Below, one piece after another: positions 1 to 9,298 of a stretch of 64,000 bases of DNA. The position numbers and the translations under genes were made by a program. Origin of the DNA: JAZQQB01 sp045628865 (GTDB lineage: Bacteria; Bacillota; Clostridia; Lachnospirales; Lachnospiraceae); the NCBI GenBank assembly GCA_045628865.1, contig JAZQQB010000071.1:124001-188000 (forward strand). Reading direction: 5' to 3'. Numbering within the stretch: the stretch's first letter is position 1; each line of letters opens with the position of its first letter. The notes beneath the pieces are model-generated. The model was given only the letters and a program-made list of their open reading frames with translations, ran no database searches and was not told the origin of the DNA.

Positions 1-857
1 GAAAATCCTTATTTGAACAGGTGGACGGTTTCAGAGAGGAATTAAAGGTTGCATACAATGATGTGGATCTTTGTATGAAGCTTTATGAGGCAGGATTTCA
101 GAATGTAATCAGAAATGATGTGTGTTTGATCCACCATGAATCCTTAAGCAGAGGCAATGATCTGACTGGAGAAAAAAGATTTAGACTTGACCAGGAGCGA
201 GAAATGCTTTATGGTTTTCATGAAAGTTTTTCCCCATCCTTAGAGGAATCTGCCAAGAAAATGGAAGCTAAGGTATTAGATCCATATTGTCACAATACGG
301 AATTTTGGAAGAGAAATTCTTTATATGCAGCTGGATTTTTGTTTGATCATGAGAATAAAAATGTGTTTTCAAAAGTGACTAAAATAAGAGAGACAGGTTA
401 TCACAATACTGATAACAACATGGTAATCAAAAGGAGCAATCTGCTTATGCCGAAGGTTCACTTTTTTGATAGAACGCATGTTATGATGAGCATTGACCGT
501 ATGCAGGATAAAGGTGAATACGTAGAAATAGAGGGTTGGACGCTGGTGGCCAAACATGATAATGCTCTGTTTAGAAAACACCTGTTACTTAAAGGAGAGA
601 AACAGGAGTTATATGTGGTGGAACCAATGGAGGTGCTTCGTACTGATGTGGAGGAGAACATAGAAGGACAAGTAAATGTTCTAATGTCAGGCTTTGTGCT
701 TCGTATCAAAAGGGAAGATCTTCCAGGTGGAAAATATCAGATTGGTGCATGCTTTATAAGCCAGACCAATAAGAAGCATTACACCTATTATAGTGAAGAA
801 TATCTTATGCTGGACGAACCTGATGAAAATACGCAGGAATTGTTAGCAGAGAATTAG
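1..857 (+). CDS. GT2-family glycosyltransferase, C-terminal part (5' end outside window)
   Basis: The reading frame is already open at the left edge (codons from base 3), so the true start lies outside the window. The visible start of the protein, with a GGF/DGF-like turn followed by YNDVDLCMKLYEAGF, is the end of a GT-A fold of family 2, and it matches the end of the second GT-A domain in the next gene (LNDVDFCLRLREKGY, then the HxExxSRG motif). About 200 further residues form a C-terminal region with no motif I recognise, perhaps a carbohydrate-binding or capping domain. The stop is 12 bases before the next start, so the two genes are cotranscribed. It probably adds a sugar to a cell-surface polysaccharide at the cytosolic face of the membrane; donor and acceptor cannot be read from the sequence. 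Confidence 0.85.
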   Translation, partial: KSLFEQVDGFREELKVAYNDVDLCMKLYEAGFQNVIRNDVCLIHHESLSRGNDLTGEKRFRLDQEREMLYGFHESFSPSLEESAKKMEAKVLDPYCHNTEFWKRNSLYAAGFLFDHENKNVFSKVTKIRETGYHNTDNNMVIKRSNLLMPKVHFFDRTHVMMSIDRMQDKGEYVEIEGWTLVAKHDNALFRKHLLLKGEKQELYVVEPMEVLRTDVEENIEGQVNVLMSGFVLRIKREDLPGGKYQIGACFISQTNKKHYTYYSEEYLMLDEPDENTQELLAEN

Positions 858-869
858 AAAGGTAGTACT

Positions 870-2840
870 ATGGAACCTATCGTAGATTATGAGAAAGCCT
901 ATCAGGCAGAGAAGAAAAAGAATACAGCACTTCAGTGTCAGTTGGCAGATGCGGTTGCACAGCAGGAAGAGCTTCGTGCACAGATTGCCAAAATTAAAAA
1001 CAACCCGTTATGGAAAGCAACCAGACCTGTACGTGGGGTGGTAAGAGTAACAGGTAAAACCTGCAAACGACTGAAAAATCTAGGTGGAGTACGAGGCTTT
1101 CGTATAAAGGTAAGACAGAAATTAAATGACAGATCTGCGAGAAAGGATCATGGAACAAGAAGCTTTCCAGATGCAGCTAGAAGGGAATTAGAAGCGAATA
1201 CCGTATTTGAAGGAAATCATAAGATTTCTATTTTAGTTCCTTTGTATAACACACCAATGAACTTTTTGGAGGAAATGATCGGTTCAGTACTTGATCAGAC
1301 TTGTGGAAATTGGGAGCTTTGTCTGGCAGATGGTTCTGATAAGGATCATGCTTATGTAGAAGAATACTGTAAAAAGATTGCAGCCAAGGATAGCAGAGTA
1401 ATCTATCAGAAGCTTTTGAAAAATGAAAAGATTTCAGGTAACACCAACCAGTGTTTGAAATTGGCTACGGGAGATTATATTGGACTTTTTGATCATGATG
1501 ATATTTTGCATCCAAGTGTTATCTATGAATATATGAAGGTGATCACTAAACAGGATGCAGATTACATTTATTGTGATGAAGGAACCTTCCAGGGTAATTC
1601 CATTGATAACTTTATTACCCTGCATTTTAAACCGGATTTTGCCATTGACAACTTAAGAGCGAACAATTACATCTGTCATTTCAGTGTATTTAAGAAAACT
1701 TTACTTGACGGTACAGAGGTATTCCGTTCGAAATATGATGGTAGTCAGGATCATGATATGATCCTTCGACTTACTTCTTTGGCGAAAAATGTTGTACATG
1801 TGCCTAAGCTTTTGTATTATTGGAGATCTCATAAAGCCAGTGTTGCTTCTGATATCAGTGCAAAGCCATATGCCATTGAAGCAGCAAGAGGGGCTGTTGC
1901 AGATCATTTGGAAAAGCAGGGCTTCCATGATTTTGAGATTGTATCTACCAGAGCATTTGAAACTATTTTTAGAATCAAGTATGCCATCGAGGAAGAAGCA
2001 AAGATTTCGATTCTGATTCCTAATTATAATCATGTGGAGGATTTGAAGCGCTGTATCAATTCTATTCGTGAGAAATCTACCTATGATAATTATGAGATTA
2101 TTGTAATTGAGAACAATTCAACAGAGGAATCTGTTTTTGCATATTATAAGGAATTGGAGGAAATTCCAAATATCAAGGTTGTTACTTATAAAGACAAGTT
2201 TAATTATTCCAAGGTGAATAATTTTGGTGCATCCTTTGCAACAGGAAAGTACCTGATCCTTTTAAACAACGACACAGAAGTGATTTCCTTAAACTGGATG
2301 GAGGAGCTTTTGATGTTTGCACAGCGTAAGGATGTTGGTGCAGTTGGAGCGAAGCTTTTTTACCCGGATCATACCATTCAGCATGCAGGTATTGTATTGA
2401 AGCTTGGTGCCCATAGAACTGCAGGCCATATTTTTTACCGGTTTGAGGGACAGAATCTTGGCTATATGGGAAAACTTTGGTATCAGCAGAATGTATCCGC
2501 TGTTACAGGTGCCTGTTTAATGGTGAAGAAATCCCTTTATGATGAACTTGGTGGCTTGGATGAATCCTTCGAGATCTCATTGAATGATGTGGATTTTTGT
2601 TTAAGACTTCGTGAAAAAGGATATTTAAATATTTTTAATCCATATTGTGAATTATATCATTATGAATCTATTTCAAGAGGCTCCGATGTGGATGGCGAGG
2701 ATGCACGCAAGGCAGAGAGATACAATAAGGAATGTGATCATTTCAAAGAGCGTTGGAGTGAGGTCTTGGAAAAAGGAGATCCTTATTATAATAGAAACTT
2801 TACTTTGGATCGTAGCGATTATTCCCTACGTAAACTGTAA
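870..2840 (+). CDS. Tandem two-domain GT2 glycosyltransferase
   Basis: A 656-residue protein with two complete GT-A domains. Residues 1-45 are charged and heptad-like (probable coiled coil), followed by an NPLWKATRPVR stretch typical of the N-terminus of polysaccharide GT2 proteins. Domain 1 begins near residue 118 (KISILVPLYNTP) and carries a DHDD metal-binding motif; domain 2 begins near residue 378 (KISILIPNYNH) and carries NNDTEV in the DxD position, ending in LNDVDFC and HYESISRG. Bifunctional enzymes of this build usually add two sugars or alternate linkages in a repeat unit; that is inference. The start ATG has a modest GGTAG-type site and follows the previous stop closely. Substrates are unknown. 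Confidence 0.9.
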   Translation: MEPIVDYEKAYQAEKKKNTALQCQLADAVAQQEELRAQIAKIKNNPLWKATRPVRGVVRVTGKTCKRLKNLGGVRGFRIKVRQKLNDRSARKDHGTRSFPDAARRELEANTVFEGNHKISILVPLYNTPMNFLEEMIGSVLDQTCGNWELCLADGSDKDHAYVEEYCKKIAAKDSRVIYQKLLKNEKISGNTNQCLKLATGDYIGLFDHDDILHPSVIYEYMKVITKQDADYIYCDEGTFQGNSIDNFITLHFKPDFAIDNLRANNYICHFSVFKKTLLDGTEVFRSKYDGSQDHDMILRLTSLAKNVVHVPKLLYYWRSHKASVASDISAKPYAIEAARGAVADHLEKQGFHDFEIVSTRAFETIFRIKYAIEEEAKISILIPNYNHVEDLKRCINSIREKSTYDNYEIIVIENNSTEESVFAYYKELEEIPNIKVVTYKDKFNYSKVNNFGASFATGKYLILLNNDTEVISLNWMEELLMFAQRKDVGAVGAKLFYPDHTIQHAGIVLKLGAHRTAGHIFYRFEGQNLGYMGKLWYQQNVSAVTGACLMVKKSLYDELGGLDESFEISLNDVDFCLRLREKGYLNIFNPYCELYHYESISRGSDVDGEDARKAERYNKECDHFKERWSEVLEKGDPYYNRNFTLDRSDYSLRKL

Positions 2841-2898
2841 TCTGAAAAAATGCTTATTGATTAAAATAAGTTAAGAGGGGGATTTTGTGATAAAATGT

Positions 2899-2927
2899 TC
2901 GACAATTGTTTTTAGTTGTGCTATAAT
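2899..2927 (+). promoter_or_regulatory. Sigma-A type promoter for the phosphohexomutase gene
   Basis: TCGACA at 2899-2904 and a perfect TATAAT at 2922-2927 are separated by 17 bp, in the 138-bp gap after the tandem glycosyltransferase. The predicted start of transcription near 2934 leaves a leader of about 45 bases. The gene therefore probably has its own promoter even though it lies among glycosyltransferases. Confidence 0.7.
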
Positions 2928-2978
2928 ATCACAAGTTTTGCAAAAATAGAAATATTAAGCCTTATAGGAGGGTGAATA

Positions 2979-4703
2979 ATGGGCTATATGGAGAACTTTG
3001 AATACTGGTTGAATGATGATTATTTTGATGCCGGTACAAAGGAAGAGTTATTAAAGATCAGAAATATGGAAGGCGAGATTGAAGATCGCTTTTATAGAGA
3101 ATTAGAATTTGGTACAGGTGGATTAAGAGGTGTTCTTGGTGCAGGTACCAACCGTATGAATATTTATGTAGTTAGAAAGGCAACACAGGGTCTTGCTAAT
3201 TATATTTTGAAAAACAATGCACAGGATAAGGGAATTGCTATCGCATATGATTCCAGAAGAATGAGTCCTGAGTTTGCAGATGAAACAGCACTTTGTATGG
3301 CAGCTAATGGAATCAAGGCTTATATTTTTGATTCTTTGAGACCAACTCCAGAGTTATCTTTTGCACTTCGTACACTAGGTTGTACAGCTGGTGTTGTAGT
3401 AACAGCTTCTCATAACCCACCAGAGTACAATGGTTATAAGGTTTACTGGGAGGACGGTGCACAGATCACAGCTCCTAGAGATAAAGAAATCATCAAAGAG
3501 GTTCAGGCTGTTACTGATTATCATGAAGTAAAAACCATGAGCAAGGAGGAGGCTATCAAGGCAGGCCTTTATCAGGTAATTGGGAAAGAAATCGATGATC
3601 AGTATATGGAAGAATTAAAGAAACAGATTATCCATCCAGAAGTGATCAAGCAGGTTGCTAAGGATATCAAGATTGTATACACACCATTCCATGGAACAGG
3701 TAATATTCCTGTAAGACGTGTATTAGAGGAACTTGGATTTGAAAATGTTTATGTGGTACCGGAGCAGGAACTTCCAGATCCAGACTTTACTACTTTGGAA
3801 TATCCTAATCCAGAGGATCCAAAGGCATTCACTTTGGCTTTAAAGCTTGCAAAAGAGGTTGGTGCTGACATCGTTATGGCAACAGACCCGGATGCAGACA
3901 GACTTGGTGTTTATGCCCTTGATACAAAAACTGGAGAATACGTACCATTTACAGGAAATATGTCTGGTATGTTGATTGCAGAATACATTTTACGTGAAAG
4001 AACAAAGACAAATACCATGCCAGTTAATCCTGCATTAGTTACAACAATTGTTACCACAAATATGACAAAGCCAATCAGCAAGGCTTATCATGTGGAACTC
4101 ATCGAAGTATTAACCGGATTTAAATATATTGGCGAGCAGATCAAGTTCTTCGAACAGTCTGGAAGCAATAACTATGTATTTGGTTTGGAAGAAAGCTATG
4201 GCTGTCTTGCAGGAACACATGCAAGAGATAAGGATGCCATTGTTGCAGTTATGATGCTTGCAGAAGTTGCGAGCTGGTGTAAGGTTCATGGACAGACCCT
4301 TTGGGATATGATGTTAGAAACCTATGAAAAATATGGCTACTATAGAGAAACACAGTACTCTATCACTATGAAGGGTATTGATGGTTCGAAACAGATTGCA
4401 GCCATTATGGATAAATTAAGAAATGATCCACCAAAAACATTTGGTGACTTATCCGTATTAGAGGTTAGAGATTACAAATTAAACAAGATTACCAACTTAA
4501 CTTCTGGTGAAGTAAGAGAAACAGGATTACCAGAATCCAACGTACTTTATTTTGATCTTTCAGAGGATTCATGGTGCTGTGCACGTCCATCAGGAACAGA
4601 ACCAAAAATCAAGTTCTATATGGGTGTAAAAGGTAATAGTTTGGAGGATTCTTTGGCTAAGGTTACAGAGCTTACAGAGAATCTGAAGAAAAAGCTTGGT
4701 TAG
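2979..4703 (+). CDS. pgcA: Phosphoglucomutase/phosphomannomutase family protein
   Basis: A 574-residue alpha-D-phosphohexomutase that interconverts hexose 6-phosphate and 1-phosphate, feeding UDP-glucose or GDP-mannose synthesis for the surrounding glycosyltransferases. The phosphoserine loop TASHNPPEYNGYK is seen with the catalytic Ser at about 144, the metal-binding loop DPDADRLG near residue 306, a sugar-binding GLEESYG segment, and the phosphate-binding RPSGTEPKIKFY loop near residue 537. Length and motifs match the PgcA-type Firmicute enzymes. A strong AGGAGGGTG site precedes the ATG. Whether glucose or mannose is the main substrate cannot be decided from sequence; the symbol is by family resemblance. 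Confidence 0.92.
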   Translation: MGYMENFEYWLNDDYFDAGTKEELLKIRNMEGEIEDRFYRELEFGTGGLRGVLGAGTNRMNIYVVRKATQGLANYILKNNAQDKGIAIAYDSRRMSPEFADETALCMAANGIKAYIFDSLRPTPELSFALRTLGCTAGVVVTASHNPPEYNGYKVYWEDGAQITAPRDKEIIKEVQAVTDYHEVKTMSKEEAIKAGLYQVIGKEIDDQYMEELKKQIIHPEVIKQVAKDIKIVYTPFHGTGNIPVRRVLEELGFENVYVVPEQELPDPDFTTLEYPNPEDPKAFTLALKLAKEVGADIVMATDPDADRLGVYALDTKTGEYVPFTGNMSGMLIAEYILRERTKTNTMPVNPALVTTIVTTNMTKPISKAYHVELIEVLTGFKYIGEQIKFFEQSGSNNYVFGLEESYGCLAGTHARDKDAIVAVMMLAEVASWCKVHGQTLWDMMLETYEKYGYYRETQYSITMKGIDGSKQIAAIMDKLRNDPPKTFGDLSVLEVRDYKLNKITNLTSGEVRETGLPESNVLYFDLSEDSWCCARPSGTEPKIKFYMGVKGNSLEDSLAKVTELTENLKKKLG

Positions 4704-4728
4704 TGAAAGCCTAACCTGGAGGAAGATT

Positions 4729-5208
4729 ATGAAAAAATTAATGACACAGTTTATTCGATTTGCTGGAGTAGGATTCTTGTGCTTTTTTATTGATTTTGGT
4801 GTTTTTAAGCTGGTAACATTTGCTTTGAAGCGTCTGACAGAATTTGTTTACAGTGATATTATCGGTAATGTTTTTGGTTTTTCCGTTTCAGTCATTGTAA
4901 ATTACTATTTGTCCATGAAATATGTTTTCGTTCGAAAAGAGGGCATGGACAAGAAAAAGGAATTTACAATCTTTGTTGTGTTAAGTATTATCGGTGGTTT
5001 GCTAAATACAGCCATCATCTGGGTAATGGATCATCAGCTATATTATACTGTTGAATGGTTGAATACCCACGTTTCTGTAGATCATATGGAAAGCTTTGCA
5101 AAGGTAGTAGCAACTGCTATTGTAACAGTATATAATTTTGTCAGTAGAAAGCTTACTTTGGAAGGAAAAGACGAAAAAGTAAGTGAAGACGCTGTTGAGT
5201 TAAGCTAA
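4729..5208 (+). CDS. GtrA-like membrane protein
   Basis: A 159-residue protein with four predicted membrane helices: near residues 8-28 (FIRFAGVGFLCFFIDFGVF), 42-62, 80-100 and 120-145. The opening RFAGVGFLCFFIDF and the NYYLSMKYVF segment are signatures of the GtrA/DPMS family, which takes part in moving or presenting lipid-linked sugars across the membrane. I chose the ATG at 4729 because GGAGGA lies seven bases upstream; a GTG at 4696 overlaps the preceding gene and lacks a site. It lies 26 bp after the phosphohexomutase and is probably cotranscribed with it. The exact lipid-linked sugar is unknown. Confidence 0.85.
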   Translation: MKKLMTQFIRFAGVGFLCFFIDFGVFKLVTFALKRLTEFVYSDIIGNVFGFSVSVIVNYYLSMKYVFVRKEGMDKKKEFTIFVVLSIIGGLLNTAIIWVMDHQLYYTVEWLNTHVSVDHMESFAKVVATAIVTVYNFVSRKLTLEGKDEKVSEDAVELS

Positions 5209-5266
5209 GATTTGATTCGTATGAATCCATACAAAAATAAAAGAATTGTAAAGTAGAGGCCATGAC

Positions 5267-6733
5267 ATGAATAGTAACATCAAAAAGACATTCTATTTTT
5301 TTAAAAGAAATGGCATTCGAAAAACATATGCAGCTGTGTGTGAACGGCTAGATGAAAAGAAAAATGCCCCGTATAAGTACCAGCCGGTTTCAGAAGAAAT
5401 TCTGAATCAACAAAGGAAGGAACTTATGGGGCTTTCTTTGCCTCTGATTTCCATTGTGGTTCCAACTTATCGCACACCAGAAGGTTTTTTGCGTGCATTG
5501 ATTGATAGCGTATTGTCACAGACATATCCTAACTGGGAATTGATCCTGGCAGATGCATCGGGGGATTCCAGTGTAATAGATGTCGTTAAGTTATATCAGG
5601 ATTTAAGAATTAAACACTATTCTCTTGCTGAAAATGGTGGGATTTCTGTAAATACCAATCAGGGAATAAAAAAAGCAAGTGGAGATTATATCGCGCTTTT
5701 GGATCATGATGATCTTTTGACACCGGATGCATTGTATGAGATGACGGCTGTTTTACGAGAGGATGCATCGAGGGTTGTCATGGTATATTCTGATGAAGAT
5801 AAGTGTAATGAGGATGAGAGTATTTATTTTGATCTTCATAAAAAGTTGGATTTTAACAAGGATCTTCTTTTGACAAATAACTATATCTGTCATTTCACAA
5901 TGCTTAGAGCTGATGTGATGAAGCGTTTGTGTCTTAGAAAGGAATATGATGGCGCCCAGGACTTTGATCTTTTCTTACGTGTTATGGAGTATGGGGAGAA
6001 AAATGAACTTCACATTTGTCATGTAGCAAAAGTTTTGTATCACTGGAGAAGCCATGAGCTTTCCACAGCAGCAAATCCACAAAGTAAACTTTATGCCTAT
6101 GATGCAGGAAAAAGAGCCATCTTAGATTACCTGACCAGAAATCGTATTGCTGCGAAGGTAGAGGAAACACCACATGTTGGTTTTTACAAGGTAGTTTATG
6201 AGAATGGGGTATGGATGAATCGTAAAGATGTTGTAGGAGTAGTTTTAAAGAGATGTTCTCATGGCAAGGTGGTGCCAACTGTTTATGATAAAAAAGGAAT
6301 ACCTTTGTGGGATGGTCTGAAGAAATACTATTCAGGATATATGCATAGAGCCAGTATGCAGCAGGATGTTTCAGCTGCACTGTTGACAGATGTTGTGCTT
6401 AGAGCAGACTGGGCAAAGATAGCTGTCAGCTGTATGGAAGAAGCCTTTGCAGGTGCAGAGTCCTATAGTGAAAGTGAGAAAATTCCTTTCAAGAATCAAA
6501 TGAAGGAAATGATAGAAATCTTTGAAAAAGTTAAATTAGAGATTAATAAAAAGAAAAATGATCAGCCGATTATTCTGAAGGATTATTTTTCGAAGCTTGT
6601 GAAAAAGTATGAATCGGATGACGCATGGAGGAATCTGGTTCTTTCAGCGAGCATGGAATTTGCCAAAAAGGTACAGGAAGAAAACATGCTTTTATTGTAT
6701 GATCCTTACATGGATTTGGGAGGATTGGACTAA
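5267..6733 (+). CDS. GT2-family glycosyltransferase
   Basis: A 488-residue protein with one GT-A domain from about residue 62 (PLISIVVPTYRTPEGFLRAL) through the DHDD metal-binding motif to the YHWRSHELSTA segment, closely parallel to domain 1 of the tandem glycosyltransferase upstream. The last 190 residues are charged, probably helical, and unlike any family I recognise. The start ATG at 5267 is preceded by an AGAGG site; an ATG at 5262 is out of frame. The following gene starts 20 bases after the stop, so the two are likely translated from one message. Role: cytosolic assembly of a surface-polysaccharide repeat unit, substrate unknown. Confidence 0.88.
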   Translation: MNSNIKKTFYFFKRNGIRKTYAAVCERLDEKKNAPYKYQPVSEEILNQQRKELMGLSLPLISIVVPTYRTPEGFLRALIDSVLSQTYPNWELILADASGDSSVIDVVKLYQDLRIKHYSLAENGGISVNTNQGIKKASGDYIALLDHDDLLTPDALYEMTAVLREDASRVVMVYSDEDKCNEDESIYFDLHKKLDFNKDLLLTNNYICHFTMLRADVMKRLCLRKEYDGAQDFDLFLRVMEYGEKNELHICHVAKVLYHWRSHELSTAANPQSKLYAYDAGKRAILDYLTRNRIAAKVEETPHVGFYKVVYENGVWMNRKDVVGVVLKRCSHGKVVPTVYDKKGIPLWDGLKKYYSGYMHRASMQQDVSAALLTDVVLRADWAKIAVSCMEEAFAGAESYSESEKIPFKNQMKEMIEIFEKVKLEINKKKNDQPIILKDYFSKLVKKYESDDAWRNLVLSASMEFAKKVQEENMLLLYDPYMDLGGLD

Positions 6734-6753
6734 GCAGAAAGGCAGAGCTGTAT

Positions 6754-7725
6754 ATGAATAAATTGGTAGTTGTGATTCCTAATTATAATGGAAAACAATA
6801 TGTGAAAAACTGCATGGAAAGTCTATTAAAGGAACAGGTACCTGTTCTTATTATCGACAATGCGTCTACTGATGGAAGCGGAGAACTGATGCATTCCTAT
6901 GCTGATGCTAACAAGGAACTGGTGCGATTTATACAAATGGATCATAACACAGGTTTTTGTGGAGCTGTGAATAAGGGCATCAGAGAGGCGGATGCGGAAT
7001 TTGTAATTCTTTTGAATAATGATACGGAAGTAAGACCTGGTTTTTGTAAGGAACTGTTAAAACGTATAGAATCTGATCCACGGATTTTTTCGGTATCCTC
7101 TAAAATGGTGGATCTTTATCATCCTGATCGAATTGATGATGCAGGAGATCTTTATTGTGCTCTTGGATGGGCTTTTTCACCTGCAAAGGATAAGCCGGTA
7201 ACCCGGTATACCACTCCATGCAGAGTGTTTGCTGCATGTGGTGGAGCTGCTATTTATAGAACGAAGATTTTTGAAGAGATTGGTTACTTTGATGAGAATC
7301 ATTTTGCTTATTTAGAAGATATTGATATTGGCTACCGTGCCATGATCCATGGGTACATCAATGTTTACGAACCTAAGGCAGTAGTGGATCATGCTGGAAG
7401 TGGTGTATCAGGATCAAGACATAATGATTTTAAGGTGGCGTTGTCGTCGAAAAATAGTATTTACCTGATTTACAAAAATATGTTTTTCCTGCAGAAGCTG
7501 ATCAATCTTCCATTCATTTTGATGGGAATTTTGGTGAAGGCTGTATTTTTTGCTAAAAAAGGAATGGGAAAAACTTATTTTCGAGGAATTATGAAAGGTT
7601 TTTCTTTAAGTTTTTCAAAAAAAGGAAAAGCGAATAAGGTCAGATGGACACCCAAAAAGACTGCATTCGCATGCAGAATTCAGCTGGATTTGTGGTGGAA
7701 TATGATTAGGAGATTTGTAGGCTGA
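6754..7725 (+). CDS. GT2-family glycosyltransferase (rhamnosyltransferase-like)
   Basis: A 323-residue single-domain GT2 enzyme. KLVVVIPNYNGKQYVKNC opens the nucleotide-binding fold, IIDNASTDGS follows, NNDTEV occupies the DxD position, and a YLEDIDIGYRAM segment with a downstream His corresponds to the ED catalytic-base region. This arrangement is typical of rhamnosyltransferase-like WbbL/RfbF relatives. A hydrophobic, amphipathic stretch at about 240-275 with a basic tail suggests peripheral membrane association. It follows the previous gene by 20 bp. Sugar specificity is inference only. Confidence 0.88.
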   Translation: MNKLVVVIPNYNGKQYVKNCMESLLKEQVPVLIIDNASTDGSGELMHSYADANKELVRFIQMDHNTGFCGAVNKGIREADAEFVILLNNDTEVRPGFCKELLKRIESDPRIFSVSSKMVDLYHPDRIDDAGDLYCALGWAFSPAKDKPVTRYTTPCRVFAACGGAAIYRTKIFEEIGYFDENHFAYLEDIDIGYRAMIHGYINVYEPKAVVDHAGSGVSGSRHNDFKVALSSKNSIYLIYKNMFFLQKLINLPFILMGILVKAVFFAKKGMGKTYFRGIMKGFSLSFSKKGKANKVRWTPKKTAFACRIQLDLWWNMIRRFVG

Positions 7726-7822
7726 ATTAGAAACATTCACTAGAAATCATTGCCTTTTTTTACAATGTATAGTAAACTGAGATTAAGTATGACGTGTCAG
7801 AAGGGCATGGAGGCATTGAACA

Positions 7823-9232
7823 ATGATTAAGGATAACCAAAAGGTTTTTAACCGTATAAATGTCATCCTGGACGCGGTGTACATTGCAATATCTTATTTT
7901 TTAGGATGGTATGTCAAGTTTGAATCGGGGTTAAAACCTCGAGATGAAGGCGTTGGTGTACTGAGTATTGAAATTTACTTTCGTGCACTTTATTGGATCG
8001 TCCCAGGATATTTGCTTTTGTATTACTGGTTTGGATTGTATACCCCAAGAAGAACAAGTAAACGTTTTTCTGAGGTATTTGATATTTTTAAGGCGAATGT
8101 TGTCGGAGGAATAGTATCGTTTAGTATTTTGTTTATGGTAGAACAGGTTGACTTCTCGAAAGAAATGATGTTGCTGTTTGCTATATTCAATACGATGCTC
8201 ACATCGATTTCAAGAGTGTTCGTTCGTAAGGTGTTAAGATATCTTCGCAGAAAAGGCTACAACTTGAAGTATATTCTTTTAGTAGGTTATTCTCGCGCGG
8301 CAGAAGAATATATCAATAGAATCAACATGAACCCACAGTGGGGATATGTGGTAAGAGGTATTTTGGATGACCATGTGCCAAGAGGTACTGCCTATAAAGG
8401 TGTGCGTGTATTGGGAACCATCGACAACCTGGAATATATTTTGCCAGAGAATAAACTGGATGAAATTTCGGTAACTTTATCACTTGATGACTATGGCCGC
8501 TTGGAGCAGATTGTATCCATGTGTGAGAAATCAGGTGTTCATACCAAGTTTATACCAGATTATAATAGCTTGGTACCAAGTAATCCTTATACAGAAGATC
8601 TGATGGGATTACCAGTTATTAATATTCGATATGTGCCATTATCTAATACCTTAAATGCATTTATGAAGCGAATGGTAGATATTGTAGGATCAGGAATTTT
8701 GATGATTTTATCATCTCCTGTTTTACTTTTAATTGCAATTGTGATAAAGTGTACAAGTCCGGGACCGGTTATTTTTAAACAGGTTAGAGTTGGACTTCAT
8801 AATAAAGAATTTAAGATGTACAAATTCCGTTCAATGGTTCAGCAGACTGAAGCTGATGAGAAGAAGGGCTGGACTGTGAAGGGAGACCCAAGAGTAACAC
8901 GTTTTGGAAGCTTTTTAAGAAAGACAAGTTTAGATGAACTTCCACAGCTGTTTAATATTTTCTTGGGACAGATGAGTCTGGTTGGCCCGAGACCAGAGAG
9001 ACCTCAGTTTGTTGAAAAATTCAAGGAAGAAATTCCAAGATACATGATCAAGCATCAGGTTCGTCCAGGACTAACAGGATGGGCTCAGGTGAATGGTTAT
9101 AGAGGAGATACTTCTATATATAAGCGTATAGAATACGACATATTTTATATAGAAAATTGGACTATGGGAATGGATTTCAGGATTCTTTTTATGACAATCT
9201 TCAAAGGATTTATTAATAAGAATGCCTACTAA
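7823..9232 (+). CDS. Undecaprenyl-phosphate sugar phosphotransferase (WbaP/CpsE type)
   Basis: A 469-residue polyprenyl glycosylphosphotransferase, the priming enzyme that transfers a sugar 1-phosphate to undecaprenyl phosphate to begin a polysaccharide chain. Four N-terminal membrane helices span about residues 10-130, a CoA-binding-like Rossmann domain (ILLVGYSRAAEEYI, near 150) follows, then a membrane helix near 285-305 and the catalytic bacterial sugar transferase domain with KFRSM, SLDELPQLFNI, LVGPRPE and RPGLTGWAQVNG. All conserved blocks are present and length is normal. GGAGG precedes the ATG. Its position among five glycosyltransferases supports a capsule or exopolysaccharide role. 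Confidence 0.93.
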   Translation: MIKDNQKVFNRINVILDAVYIAISYFLGWYVKFESGLKPRDEGVGVLSIEIYFRALYWIVPGYLLLYYWFGLYTPRRTSKRFSEVFDIFKANVVGGIVSFSILFMVEQVDFSKEMMLLFAIFNTMLTSISRVFVRKVLRYLRRKGYNLKYILLVGYSRAAEEYINRINMNPQWGYVVRGILDDHVPRGTAYKGVRVLGTIDNLEYILPENKLDEISVTLSLDDYGRLEQIVSMCEKSGVHTKFIPDYNSLVPSNPYTEDLMGLPVINIRYVPLSNTLNAFMKRMVDIVGSGILMILSSPVLLLIAIVIKCTSPGPVIFKQVRVGLHNKEFKMYKFRSMVQQTEADEKKGWTVKGDPRVTRFGSFLRKTSLDELPQLFNIFLGQMSLVGPRPERPQFVEKFKEEIPRYMIKHQVRPGLTGWAQVNGYRGDTSIYKRIEYDIFYIENWTMGMDFRILFMTIFKGFINKNAY

Positions 9233-9298
9233 TATAGAATTCATCCGATTGTTCAAAAAAAATCGTCTATCGAGTTAGACATGTACAGGAGATAGGGT

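Noticed and set aside
7750..7773. Promoter before the WbaP-type gene (TTGCCT and TATAGT)
   Set aside because: The spacer is only 12 bp, too short for sigma-A recognition, and the gene is close enough to be read from upstream.
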